A DNA stretch of 64,000 bases from an uncultured Bacteroidales bacterium (GTDB taxonomy: Bacteria; Bacteroidota; Bacteroidia; Bacteroidales; Paludibacteraceae), in assembly GCA_937891975.1 (NCBI GenBank), contig CALAUA010000013.1:136765-200764 (forward strand), in the 5' to 3' direction. This document shows positions 17,820-27,072 of this stretch, in pieces. Under the pieces are notes generated by a model. The model was not told the DNA's origin, did not search any database, and saw only the letters and a list, made by a program, of their open reading frames with translations. The translations under genes were made by a program, and so were the position numbers. Numbering within the stretch: position 1 is the stretch's first letter; the number at the start of each line of letters is the position of its first letter.

Positions 17820-18560
17820 ATGAATAAGGTTTTACGTACGGTCATACTTGTGTTTTGCTCATTATCGTTGATGTCATTTACTGTGGTGATAGATGCAGGA
17901 CATGGTGGTGACGATGCTGGTGCAATAGGATTGGTAAAAGGTTTGAAAGAGAAAGACCTGAACTTGAATGTTGCGAAACAATTGGCTAGCAAAATACGGG
18001 AAGCCTATCCTGAAGTAAAGGTGGTTTTAACACGTGAAACAGATGTGTTCTTGCCTCTGCAACAGCGTGCAGATATTGCCAATAAGAATCATGCAGATTT
18101 GTTTATAAGTATTCATACCAATGCTGCAGAGAATCGTAAGGCACAAGGTGCGGAAACGTTTATCTTAGGTACTGATCGCATGGAAGACAATTTGGATGTG
18201 GCTATGCGTGAGAATGCGGTGATGAAGTTAGAAGCGGATCAGACTGTATATCAAGGTTTTGATCCTAATTCTATAGAGAGTTATATCATCTTTGAATTGA
18301 TGCAAAACCAATATATGGATAATAGTTTGGTATTTGCGGAACTGGTTCAAAATCAGTTTGTTGGTACTTTGCAACGTGCAAATCGTGGTGTACGTCAAGC
18401 AGCTTTTTGGGTGTTGCTAAAATCAGCATGTCCAAGTGTGCTTGTAGAAATGGGATTTATTAGCAATGCAGAAGAAGAAAAATGGCTAGCTAGCGAAGAG
18501 GGTAAAAAAGGAATTGTTAACGGCATTTTTAATGCCTTTGAAAAATATTATAAAAAATGA
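17820..18560 (+). CDS. N-acetylmuramoyl-L-alanine amidase (Amidase_3)
   Basis: Zinc peptidoglycan amidase of 246 residues that cuts the stem peptide from MurNAc. After a signal segment (MNKVLRTVILVFCSLSLMS) come VIDAGHGGDDAGAIG (zinc His), LTRETD, SIHTNAAENRKAQGAETF (second His) and VLVEMGFISNAEEE (catalytic Glu). It ends within the start of the MCE gene (ATGA overlap). ATG 17805 is an alternative start; anything earlier precedes the promoter. Confidence 0.92.
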   Translation: MNKVLRTVILVFCSLSLMSFTVVIDAGHGGDDAGAIGLVKGLKEKDLNLNVAKQLASKIREAYPEVKVVLTRETDVFLPLQQRADIANKNHADLFISIHTNAAENRKAQGAETFILGTDRMEDNLDVAMRENAVMKLEADQTVYQGFDPNSIESYIIFELMQNQYMDNSLVFAELVQNQFVGTLQRANRGVRQAAFWVLLKSACPSVLVEMGFISNAEEEKWLASEEGKKGIVNGIFNAFEKYYKK

Positions 18561-19453
18561 AGTACTCAAGAGAATTAAAAGTGGGAGCACTAGCAGTAGT
18601 ATGTGCAGTGATATTGTATTTTGGCTTTAACTTTCTTAAAGGTATAAATATTTTCTCCCCAACGCATTGCTATTATGGCATGTTTGAAAAAAGCAACGGA
18701 TTGACCGAACAAGCACCTGTGTATATTTTAGGACATAAAGTTGGGCTGGTAGAGACTGTGACATATGATTTCACTCAAACGCCTGCATTTGTGGTAGGTG
18801 TGAATATAGATAAAGCAATTGTATTGCCTCGTGGAACAGAGATGGCGCTAGTTGCTGATGGATTATTGGGTGGAGCTGCTATCGAATTGAAGTTGCCTAA
18901 TATGCCTAATAGAGCTATGCCATATCAACGAGGCGACACTTTACCTACGGCTATAGTACCAGGATTGGTTGATAATCTGCAAACAGGTGTGCTCGCTCAT
19001 TTGGATAGTTTGCTTATAGAGGCCAACTTGTTGGTGGCTACACTTAATAGTGAACTAGGAGAGGGTAATCTGCATAGTAGTTTGAAGCATATTGAGCAAC
19101 TGACGGCAGACTTGCAAGTGAGTGGAAAGGATATACGACAATTGACGCACAATCAGTTGCCCGAACTGATGAGCAAAGTAGATACAACATTATCAGACTT
19201 GCAAACGGTGATGACAGCAGTACGTAAAGCAGAGATAGAGAATACTATTGCTGATCTCAATAAGGCTATCCAATCAGTAAACGAAGCATTAGATTCTGAA
19301 GATGGCACATTGGGGCTTTTGCTGAATGATAAGACCCTTTATGATAACTTGAATACGGCTTTAAAAGATCTAGATAACGTAGTTGTCAATGTGGACTCTG
19401 TAGTGATGTCAATAAAGGCAAGACCATTTATTCGAAAGAAATTGCCAAAGTAG
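18557..19453 (+). CDS. MlaD/MCE-domain lipid transport protein
   Basis: A 298-residue protein with one N-terminal membrane helix (VGALAVVCAVILYFGFNFL) and an MCE domain (YGMFEKSNGLTEQAPVYILG). A long helical region with few breaks follows. MlaD-like proteins form hexamers that pass phospholipids between the membranes of Gram-negative cells. The ATPase and permease partners are not next to it. It overlaps the amidase gene by 4 bp. Confidence 0.88.
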   Translation: MKYSRELKVGALAVVCAVILYFGFNFLKGINIFSPTHCYYGMFEKSNGLTEQAPVYILGHKVGLVETVTYDFTQTPAFVVGVNIDKAIVLPRGTEMALVADGLLGGAAIELKLPNMPNRAMPYQRGDTLPTAIVPGLVDNLQTGVLAHLDSLLIEANLLVATLNSELGEGNLHSSLKHIEQLTADLQVSGKDIRQLTHNQLPELMSKVDTTLSDLQTVMTAVRKAEIENTIADLNKAIQSVNEALDSEDGTLGLLLNDKTLYDNLNTALKDLDNVVVNVDSVVMSIKARPFIRKKLPK

Positions 19454-19574
19454 TTATTTTTCGATTGTCTAATTTTATGTTTTCGTTGAAAAAATTCCTA
19501 TTTATTTGATAATCAAATGGATTATGTTTTTTTTGTGAAACGTATTGCGTGGAACAAAATTAACGATAGTGTGT

Positions 19575-19623
19575 GATTTTCAGATAGTTATGTAAATGGG
19601 TACTACATAACTAGAAGAAAATC
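19575..19623 (+). other. Large inverted repeat upstream of dnaA
   Basis: GATTTTC-N3-TAGTTATGTA (19575-19594) faces its reverse complement at 19604-19623 across a 9-bp centre. All paired positions match perfectly. The remainder of 19454-19788 is AT-rich without genes. Confidence 0.7.
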
Positions 19624-19717
19624 AGTTTAAAATAGTTAACTACTTGAAATATTGGTAGATACCATTGAGTGGATGAAATCATAAAAGGGTCTATTTTTTT
19701 ATATCGAAAAAAAGCAG

Positions 19718-19725
19718 TACCTTTG
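19718..19725 (+). promoter_or_regulatory. Likely dnaA promoter -7 box
   Basis: TACCTTTG preceded by the A-rich spacer (ATATCGAAAAAAAGCAG) seen before other promoters here. No clear TTTG lies 20 bp upstream, only a T-run. Confidence 0.55.
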
Positions 19726-19788
19726 CACCCGGATTCGTGAAAAACACGTTTTTTCACTATTTGATACTGATATTTTTTATACGCAGCA

Positions 19789-21156
19789 ATGCAAGACAAT
19801 GTAAACATATTGTGGGCTGAGTGTCAACAGGTCCTCAGGGATAACTTGCCTCAGAGTGCATACCAAACATGGTTTGCACCTGTAGTAGCTATCCAATGGG
19901 AGCATAATGTGCTAGTGTTGCAAGTGAAGAGTCAGTTTGTAGTAGAATACATAGAAGAGAACTACTTAGATATTCTCTCGCGCGTATTAAGAAAGGTATT
20001 TGGTCCGCAAGTGCAACTGGAATATCGTATATTGATGGCTGGTAGTAGCATTGATGTACCAAGCGAATCTATTCATCAAGTAGTTAATTCGCCTAAGGTT
20101 GCAGCCCAATCAGCTAATATGGCTGTCGAAGCTTGGGATAGTCAGTTGAGCGAGAATTATACGTTCGATAATTTTATTAAGGGTGAACCCAACAAGTTGG
20201 CACGTGCTGCTGCTGTTGAGATAGCAAAGAATCCTGGTAAAACGATTTTTAACCCATTATTCTTGTTTGGAGGTAGTGGAGTAGGTAAAACTCACTTGGC
20301 CAATGCTATTGGAAATGAGGTATGCCGATTGAATCCTACTGCACGAGTATTGTATGTGACTGCAAATACGTTCAAATTGCAGTTTCAAGATGCGGTAAAT
20401 CATAACCGTGTACCTGATTTCTTGATGTTCTATCAGTCGGTGGATGTACTGATTGTAGATGATATACAATATTTTTCAGACTTAAAGGGAACACAAGATA
20501 CATTCTTCCAGATATTCAATCATTTACAGCAGAGTCATAAACAATTGATTTTGACATCTGATCGTAGTCCGATGGAGCTTCGTGGCGTGCAAGATCGCCT
20601 ATTATCACGTTTCAAATGGGGATTAGCAGCAGAGATTACTCGCCCAGACTATCAATTGCGTCATGATATATTGCTCTATCGTATCCGCAGAGATGGTGTA
20701 AAATTAAGCGATGAGATTGTAAACTATATTGCAACGAATGTAACGGACAATATCCGTGATTTGGAGGGTGTTTTGGCAAGTTTGTTAGCATATTCGACTT
20801 TGACTGACAGTCCTATTGATATGACGTTGACTCAAACTGTTGTAGGGCGTTTGGTAGCATTACATCCAAAGTCATATGACGCAAAGGAGATTATTAATAC
20901 CGTATGCCAACAAATGAATGTGAATGAAAAGATTATTACCGCTCGTACGCGTCAACGCGATGCAGTAAGAGTCCGTAATGTTGTGATGTTCTTGATAAAG
21001 AAATATACAGATTTGTCATTGTCACAGATAGGTGCATATGTACATCGTGATCATGCTACTGTTGCACACTCTTTGAACTCTATGGAAGAGCAGATGAGTT
21101 ATGATGCTGTGTTGCGTCAAGAGGTGGCTACAATAGAGCGTGCATTAGGCAGATAA
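19789..21156 (+). CDS. dnaA: Chromosomal replication initiator DnaA
   Basis: A 455-residue AAA+ initiator that opens the replication origin. The N-terminal domain (WAECQQVLRDNLPQSAYQTW) is followed by the linker, then Walker A GGSGVGKTHL near residue 160, Walker B LIVDDIQYF and the arginine-finger region. The C-terminal DNA-binding signature is IGAYVHRDHATVAHS. The upstream gap contains a large inverted repeat but no visible cluster of DnaA boxes. It ends at a strong terminator. Confidence 0.98.
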   Translation: MQDNVNILWAECQQVLRDNLPQSAYQTWFAPVVAIQWEHNVLVLQVKSQFVVEYIEENYLDILSRVLRKVFGPQVQLEYRILMAGSSIDVPSESIHQVVNSPKVAAQSANMAVEAWDSQLSENYTFDNFIKGEPNKLARAAAVEIAKNPGKTIFNPLFLFGGSGVGKTHLANAIGNEVCRLNPTARVLYVTANTFKLQFQDAVNHNRVPDFLMFYQSVDVLIVDDIQYFSDLKGTQDTFFQIFNHLQQSHKQLILTSDRSPMELRGVQDRLLSRFKWGLAAEITRPDYQLRHDILLYRIRRDGVKLSDEIVNYIATNVTDNIRDLEGVLASLLAYSTLTDSPIDMTLTQTVVGRLVALHPKSYDAKEIINTVCQQMNVNEKIITARTRQRDAVRVRNVVMFLIKKYTDLSLSQIGAYVHRDHATVAHSLNSMEEQMSYDAVLRQEVATIERALGR

Positions 21157-21192
21157 CTTATATTAATAAGATATACTTTTTTTCAAAACGAG

Positions 21193-21225
21193 CACTCTTA
21201 CACAGACTGTGTAAGAGTGTTTTTT
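21193..21225 (+). terminator. Terminator of dnaA
   Basis: Perfect 12-bp stem CACTCTTACACA / TGTGTAAGAGTG with a 3-base loop, followed by a T-run (21220-21225). Confidence 0.9.
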
Positions 21226-21243
21226 GATATTTTATCAAAAATA

Positions 21244-21275
21244 TTTGTTTACGTGCGAAAAAAAGTGTAACTTTG
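21244..21275 (+). promoter_or_regulatory. Promoter of the endonuclease I gene
   Basis: TTTG at 21244-21247, 20-bp spacer, TAACTTTG at 21268-21275, about 38 bp before the start codon. Confidence 0.75.
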
Positions 21276-21312
21276 CACGCTAAATTGAAAAAACTTTAAT
21301 ATTGGTAATATT

Positions 21313-23127
21313 ATGAAACGAATTTTACTATTTGTTCTATGCAGTTTCATTGTGATTGCGTTGTCTGCTAAGACTGTAACTCCTGCGGCTTCATTGCCTG
21401 CGTATTATGTGAGTATTGATGGAAAATCTGGAAAAACACTTTTCGATGCTGTACAAAAAGTAACTAAAACGGGTTATTCTTCATTGGGATATGATGGATT
21501 ATGGGATGCATATCCATATACCGATGTACACGAGAATGGCTATGTATGGGATATGTATAGCGATTGTACATGGAAAAGCATAAATTCCAATCATTGTGGT
21601 AATTACAGCGATGAGTGTGATTGCTACAACCGCGAGCATTCTATCCCCAAATCATGGTATGGTGGCACTACCAGTGGTCCTGGGTGCGATATTTTTCACT
21701 TAGTTCCTACTGATGGAAAAGTAAATGGTATCCGTAGTAACTATCCTTTTGGAGAGGTAGCTAGTGCAGATTATAACAAGCATGGCAATAAGAAAGGTTC
21801 TGCAAAGAGTATTACTATTACAGGCGGTAATACCATTGCAGGTAATACAGGAGCTACTATCTCTGCTTCAGGTACAGTATTTGAGCCACGTGATGAGTAT
21901 AAGGGTGACTTCGCTCGCGGATATATGGGTGCACTGCTCAAATGGGCAGGCGACAAAGCGTTCACTGATGGAGAAGGTTCTAAAACATTTACAACTAACT
22001 TCTCTACTGGCTCATTCGGCTTAACCAAATATGGCGTGGCACTCCTAATGAAATGGCATCGCCAAGATCCTGTGTCACAAAAGGAGATTGACCGTAATAA
22101 TGGTATTCAACAAACGCAAGGTAACCGTAATCCATTCATAGACTATCCTTACTTGGCAGAGTATATTTGGGGCGAGAAAGCAGGCGAAACGCTTAACCTC
22201 GCTGACCTAATTACAGCATACGACTCCCGCTTTGTTCTTGGTGAGAGCAATGGCTATCTCAAAGGCGGAAGTACTGTCGATCCAGAAACCAAATGTACTA
22301 TCACATGGCTAGTTAATGGTGAAGCATATACTGCAGGCAATCCTACAACCACTGTCAACGAGGGGGGAGTAGTGAGTGTATTGCCAACAGCACCTAAGTC
22401 TTGCGACGAGATTAGTACCCAATTTGTAGGTTGGAGCGAAGATGTGATCAATGGCACTACAGACAATATTCCAACCGACCTCTTCTCTACTGCTGATGAC
22501 GCACCAGATATTACGCAAAACACCACTTTCCATGCTGTCTTTGCACAATTAGAAGAGGAGGAAACTACAGTTTCTACTCCTTCCACAATCGCTATGAATT
22601 TGAATAATACGCAAGGCTGGACACTTACTGGGTTGGATAAACAATCCAAATACTGGAAAATGATAAAAGATTCATATGCAGAATCTCCTTCGCTGGATGC
22701 GAGCCAAATCACTAGCATAACCATCAATATGCGTACTTGGGGTGGTGATCAGTACAATACCATTGAGTTCGCTGTGGCTGGTAAGAAAATAGGCGAATTG
22801 AAGGCGGATAATAATAATCTTAAGGATTATACATGGAAGCCTGCCAACACTCCATCTGGAGTAGGTACATTGCGCTTCTCCAGTCCGACATGTACTACAA
22901 ATGAAGGTCCTGCCTTTAGCAGTATCACTATCAATACTTCAGGCGGAGGCAATGGTACCACTACTACCTACACGTACTCTCGCTATATCACTTCTTGCAA
23001 CAATGGAACTTCTGACATTGAGGAAACTGTTGTTGAAAAGCCAAATAACAAAATTATCCGAAATGGTCAACTCTTAATTGAGTATAACGGGGTGTATTAC
23101 AATACTTTAGGACAACAAGTGCAATAA
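21313..23127 (+). CDS. Secreted endonuclease I (EndA/NucM-like) with C-terminal module
   Basis: A 604-residue secreted nuclease. Signal peptide MKRILLFVLCSFIVIALS, then a NucM-type domain with CDCYNREHSIPKSWYGG and DIFHLVPTDGKVNGIRSN, the metal-binding and catalytic His region. A small repeat-like beta domain (TITWLVNGEAYTAG, FVGWSED) and a further beta domain follow. The C-terminus carries KIIRNGQLLIEYNGVYYN and LGQ, a module also found at the ends of two other secreted proteins here. Probably extracellular DNA degradation. The stop overlaps the nadA start (TAATG). Confidence 0.88.
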   Translation: MKRILLFVLCSFIVIALSAKTVTPAASLPAYYVSIDGKSGKTLFDAVQKVTKTGYSSLGYDGLWDAYPYTDVHENGYVWDMYSDCTWKSINSNHCGNYSDECDCYNREHSIPKSWYGGTTSGPGCDIFHLVPTDGKVNGIRSNYPFGEVASADYNKHGNKKGSAKSITITGGNTIAGNTGATISASGTVFEPRDEYKGDFARGYMGALLKWAGDKAFTDGEGSKTFTTNFSTGSFGLTKYGVALLMKWHRQDPVSQKEIDRNNGIQQTQGNRNPFIDYPYLAEYIWGEKAGETLNLADLITAYDSRFVLGESNGYLKGGSTVDPETKCTITWLVNGEAYTAGNPTTTVNEGGVVSVLPTAPKSCDEISTQFVGWSEDVINGTTDNIPTDLFSTADDAPDITQNTTFHAVFAQLEEEETTVSTPSTIAMNLNNTQGWTLTGLDKQSKYWKMIKDSYAESPSLDASQITSITINMRTWGGDQYNTIEFAVAGKKIGELKADNNNLKDYTWKPANTPSGVGTLRFSSPTCTTNEGPAFSSITINTSGGGNGTTTTYTYSRYITSCNNGTSDIEETVVEKPNNKIIRNGQLLIEYNGVYYNTLGQQVQ

Positions 23128-24089
23128 TGAACATTGTAGAAGAAATACGCGCACTTTGTCGCAAAAAGAACGCCATCATCATGGCGCACTACTACCAACG
23201 CCCTGAGATTCAGGATGTGGCAGATTGTATTGGCGATTCACTTGCTTTGGCGCAGGTTGCTGCTAAAACCAATGCGGATATTATTGTGATGTGCGGAGTG
23301 CATTTTATGGCAGAGACTGCCAAAATTCTCTGCCCCGATAAGAAAGTGCTTATTCCAGAGCCAGCAGCAGGTTGTTCACTGGCAGATAGCTGCAAAGCAG
23401 AAGATTTGGCAGCATGGAAAGCAGAGCACCCTGACCATCTGGTAGTTTCCTATGTAAACACCAGCGCAGCCGTTAAAGCACTTACCGATGTGGTAGTAAC
23501 CAGTAGCAATGCCCTGAAGATTGTCAAGCAATTACCCGCAGATAAACCTATTCTCTTTGGTCCAGACCAAAACCTCGGCGGTTACATTAATTCAATGACG
23601 GGGCGCAATATGGATTTGTGGAACGGCGGATGCCATGTGCATGCACGTTTTTCGGTGGAAGCGATTTTGTCGCTCAAGCAACAATATCCCGAAACCAAGG
23701 TGTTGGCGCATCCAGAGTGCAAAGCGATTGTGTTGCAGAATGCGGATGTGATTGGCTCAACACAGGCATTGCTTAATTATGCGAAAGAACACCCCGAACA
23801 GAAGCGATTTATCGTAGCAACTGAGAGTGGAATCCTTCACGAAATGCAAAAATCGTGTCCAGATGTAGAGTTCATTCCGGTACCACCTGAATTTACAGAG
23901 AGAGTAGGGGATGGTATTGCACAACCTATTGCTAATCAGTGTGGTTGCAATGAGTGCGAGTATATGCGAATGAATACATTACAAAAACTGTACGACTGTC
24001 TTCGCGACGAAACAAACGAAGTATTTGTAGATGAAGCCATTGCCAAAGACGCTATCCGTCCAATCCAACGCATGTTGGAGATGAGTTGA
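23127..24089 (+). CDS. nadA: Quinolinate synthase
   Basis: A [4Fe-4S] enzyme of 320 residues that condenses iminoaspartate with dihydroxyacetone phosphate in NAD synthesis. Cluster cysteines lie in VMCGVHFMAE, WNGGCHVHA and NQCGCNECEYM. Other markers are AHYYQRPEIQD, the GDSLALAQ loop, the VVTSSNA strand and ATESGILHEM. It is coupled by one base to the nuclease gene, an unexpected partner. nadB and nadC are not in the window. Confidence 0.96.
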   Translation: MNIVEEIRALCRKKNAIIMAHYYQRPEIQDVADCIGDSLALAQVAAKTNADIIVMCGVHFMAETAKILCPDKKVLIPEPAAGCSLADSCKAEDLAAWKAEHPDHLVVSYVNTSAAVKALTDVVVTSSNALKIVKQLPADKPILFGPDQNLGGYINSMTGRNMDLWNGGCHVHARFSVEAILSLKQQYPETKVLAHPECKAIVLQNADVIGSTQALLNYAKEHPEQKRFIVATESGILHEMQKSCPDVEFIPVPPEFTERVGDGIAQPIANQCGCNECEYMRMNTLQKLYDCLRDETNEVFVDEAIAKDAIRPIQRMLEMS

Positions 24090-24136
24090 ATAGATTAAGC
24101 AGTTTTGGTGTACATTAATTAGGTGATGCAGTTTAT

Positions 24137-26182
24137 ATGAAACAATGGATTTTAATGGGTATGGTTGCCATGATGGTAGCATGTCAAGTCAAAACGCAAA
24201 CAACAGTGATTTGTGATACAACCATTCAGCAAGCAGTGAGCAATGTATTAGCAGCGTACTCCGAAGCGGACTCCTGTATGGTTGCACGCGGTGCGGCGCA
24301 GGTCGCTGCGCTGTGGCGAGAAAGTGATGGTACAGAGGAAGACTACTTGGCATTAATCACAAACTCGTATGCAGGTACTGACGAGACTAAAAAGCAACTT
24401 TATGACCGCATGGCATTCATTTTGGAGCAATGCGGACAAAGTGCTGATATGCTGAATAATACGCTGCAAGAACCTACTACTCTTTTGGGTAAAGGTAATC
24501 CCACACAAGTGGACTGGATCATCAGTGGATATAGTCCGATGGCGCATTTTGCAGAGGATATGTTTGCCAACAAGATTGCGCATATCTGCGTACTGAACTT
24601 TCCACACTATACATTGGAAGAGAAAAACACCTTGGGCAAAGAGTGGACACGTCAAGAATGGGCATATGCTCGTTTGGGCGATGTGTTCAGCAGTCGTGTG
24701 CCAGGCAATGTGGTAGCCAATTATTCGCAAGCACTGAGCGAAGCAGAGAACTATATCGCTGGCTACAATATCATGATGCACTGCCTGCGCAACGAACAGG
24801 GTGAGCAACTGTGGACCGAACCCATGGCATTACTCTCGCATTGGAACTTACGCGATGAACTCAAGTCCAACTATGCCGATGTGCCTAACGCCCGCGAGAA
24901 ACAAGAGATGATTTACCAAGTGATGCTGCGTATCATCCGCCAAGAGATACCCGCAGTGGTGGTCAATAACGACAAACTACTATGGTGCCCTACTACCAAC
25001 CACGTGAGTGGTAATCCCGACTCAGACATCAAACTGAAAGTTGATATAAGCCGCGAGCCTGATACACGTTATCAACAGATTATCAATATCTTCCGTGCAG
25101 GACAACAGATTGACGCCTACCGACCAGATGCGCCTACACATGTGCTACGAACCTTCAACGAGGATTTACAGATACCTTTTGAAGAGATTGAATCGCTGTT
25201 CACCCAACTCATCCAATCGGAGGAGATAAAGCAAGTAGCAGCCATCATCCGTGAGCGTTTAGGCCGTGACCTTCGTCCATACGATATTTGGTACGACGGT
25301 TTCAAAACTCGCAGCAGTATCTCCGAAGATGTACTGACTGCAGAAACGCAGAAACGCTATCCTACTGCCAAAACCTTTGAGAAAGACATGCCTCGTATGC
25401 TGATGGATTTGGGCTTTGCCAGCGACAAAGCAAAGGAAATCGCTTCGCATATCGTGGTGGAAGCTGCTCGTGGTTCGGGACATGCACGTCCATGTGTGGG
25501 CAGAGAACAACCTGCTCGCTTGCGCACGCGCGTTGGTGATAAAGGTATGGACTACAAGGGATACAATATCGCTGTGCATGAGTTTGGACACAATGTAGAA
25601 GAAGTTATTTCGCTTTATGATATTGATTACTACACCCTTGCAGGCATCCCTAATACTGGTTTTACGGAAGCAAGTGCGTTCCTTTTCCAAGAGCGCGACC
25701 TACAACTGCTACACCAATCTACACAATCGCCACAACAAGCAGACCAACTCTTCGATATGATTTGGGGCATGTATGAAATTATGGGTGTTAGTTTGGTGGA
25801 CATGCGTATGTGGCAATGGTTGTATGCTCATCCCGAAGCTGATGCCGCAACATTGCGCGAAGCGGTAATCGCTATTGCCAGCGAAGTGTGGAATCAATAT
25901 TATGCTCCTATTTTAGGCGAAAAAGATAGTCCGCTATTGGGAATCTATTCGCATATGGTGGGCTATGCATTGTATTTGCCTGCCTACCCAATCGGTAATA
26001 TGGTGCAATATCAGTTAGACGAACATTTAGCAAACTGCGCCACACCCGAAGAGTGGGCAACAGAATACACTCGCATCTATCAACAAGGTTGTCTTACCCC
26101 CGACGCTTGGATGCGCGGAGCGGTGGGCAAACCTATGAGTGTGGAACCCATACTAAAAGCAGTACGCGAGCAACTGAAATAA
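24137..26182 (+). CDS. Putative gluzincin metallopeptidase lipoprotein
   Basis: A 681-residue protein with a lipoprotein signal (MKQWILMGMVAMMVAC). The zinc motif HEFGHNVEE lies near residue 480, with a downstream GFTEASAF that can supply the third ligand, the arrangement of gluzincins. I do not recognise the exact family: overall it is all-alpha-like and loosely resembles oligopeptidases of the M3/M49 kind. The gene follows nadA by 47 bp. It is followed by three 11-bp tandem units (26191-26223) in the convergent gap. Confidence 0.7.
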   Translation: MKQWILMGMVAMMVACQVKTQTTVICDTTIQQAVSNVLAAYSEADSCMVARGAAQVAALWRESDGTEEDYLALITNSYAGTDETKKQLYDRMAFILEQCGQSADMLNNTLQEPTTLLGKGNPTQVDWIISGYSPMAHFAEDMFANKIAHICVLNFPHYTLEEKNTLGKEWTRQEWAYARLGDVFSSRVPGNVVANYSQALSEAENYIAGYNIMMHCLRNEQGEQLWTEPMALLSHWNLRDELKSNYADVPNAREKQEMIYQVMLRIIRQEIPAVVVNNDKLLWCPTTNHVSGNPDSDIKLKVDISREPDTRYQQIINIFRAGQQIDAYRPDAPTHVLRTFNEDLQIPFEEIESLFTQLIQSEEIKQVAAIIRERLGRDLRPYDIWYDGFKTRSSISEDVLTAETQKRYPTAKTFEKDMPRMLMDLGFASDKAKEIASHIVVEAARGSGHARPCVGREQPARLRTRVGDKGMDYKGYNIAVHEFGHNVEEVISLYDIDYYTLAGIPNTGFTEASAFLFQERDLQLLHQSTQSPQQADQLFDMIWGMYEIMGVSLVDMRMWQWLYAHPEADAATLREAVIAIASEVWNQYYAPILGEKDSPLLGIYSHMVGYALYLPAYPIGNMVQYQLDEHLANCATPEEWATEYTRIYQQGCLTPDAWMRGAVGKPMSVEPILKAVREQLK

Positions 26183-26190
26183 GATCAATT

Positions 26191-26223
26191 ACGGGTTCAT
26201 GACGGGTTCATAACGGGTTCATG
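26191..26223 (+). repeat. 11-mer array (3 units)
   Basis: ACGGGTTCATG, ACGGGTTCATA, ACGGGTTCATG, directly abutting the stop codon of the converging histidine kinase gene. Confidence 0.85.
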
Positions 26224-27003
26224 CTATACCTTTGCCCTACGTGCAAGGGAGAATTGAAACTCTAATCCGCCTTCGGGGCGATTGATTGCGGTGATTTTTC
26301 CTCCATGGAAAATCACCGCATGTTTTACGATGGAGAGTCCCAAACCCGTGCCGCCTGCCTTGCGACTACGACCTTTGTCCACACGATAGAAACGCTCAAA
26401 GATATGTGCAAGTGCTTCATTTGGAACTCCCTGACCATTGTCGGTAATACTGAAATATAGATTCGATGGGTCTTGGCTCGTGAGTTGAATACTAATCTCT
26501 GCTTTCTCTACATAGTTGATGGCGTTGTCCACGATATTGTGAAAAATGGAGTAGAGTAGCGTGTAGTTACCCGTGATAATCAAGTGTTTAGGTATATTGT
26601 GCGTGATGGTAGCACCTGCTTGTGAAGCACGCAAAGATAGGTCTTGTACCACATTCTCCACCACGGTGTAAAGGTCTAATTGTAGGCGAGTGTAGAAGTC
26701 GGTTTGGGTGTCAAGTTTGTTGATAGTGGATATATCTTCCACAAGGTTGGCAAGGCGACCCGATTGCTGATAGGCACGCTCGATGAATTGTCGGCGTTGT
26801 TCTTCGGTCATGTCGGGGTGCATGAGAATAGTTTCCAATGCTCCGCGAATACTCGCTACAGGTGTTTTGAGTTCGTGACTGATATTCTGCGTGAGTGTAA
26901 GGCGTTGCTGCTCGCGTGCTTTATTAATCTTCTGCTTGTAGAAGGCATAAAAGATGCCTACAATAGCAATAATGCCTATTCCTATAATAATCCAAATATT
27001 CAT
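26224..27003 (-). CDS. Sensor-less histidine kinase
   Basis: A 259-residue kinase with one N-terminal membrane helix (MNIWIIIGIGIIAIVGIFYAF), almost no extracytoplasmic part, a HisKA domain (ISHELKTPVASIRGALE, phospho-His near residue 43) and a complete HATPase (NIVDNAINYVEKA, ITDNGQGVP, GGTGLGLSIVKH). Without an input domain it probably senses a partner protein or the membrane, as PhoR-type kinases can. It follows the response regulator gene, separated by a heptamer/hairpin island. Confidence 0.9.
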   Translation of the reverse strand: MNIWIIIGIGIIAIVGIFYAFYKQKINKAREQQRLTLTQNISHELKTPVASIRGALETILMHPDMTEEQRRQFIERAYQQSGRLANLVEDISTINKLDTQTDFYTRLQLDLYTVVENVVQDLSLRASQAGATITHNIPKHLIITGNYTLLYSIFHNIVDNAINYVEKAEISIQLTSQDPSNLYFSITDNGQGVPNEALAHIFERFYRVDKGRSRKAGGTGLGLSIVKHAVIFHGGKITAINRPEGGLEFQFSLARRAKV

Positions 27004-27005
27004 TG

Positions 27006-27072
27006 CCTCTCGCCTTTAACCTTTAACCTTTCGCCTCGAATCTCTAAACAGTAGCCGCTTTGGCGGCGTCCA
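27006..27072 (-). repeat. Heptamer and hairpin island
   Basis: Five CCTTTAA-like heptamers (27006-27040), then the GTTTAG-type hairpin unit with stem GCCGC-tttg-GCGGC. The regulator's stop codon lies at the edge of the flanking CACTAAACACTAAAC tract. Confidence 0.8.

Noticed and set aside
19454..19788. Replication origin next to dnaA
   Set aside because: AT-rich with an inverted repeat, but no cluster of TTATCCACA-like boxes is visible, so oriC cannot be claimed.
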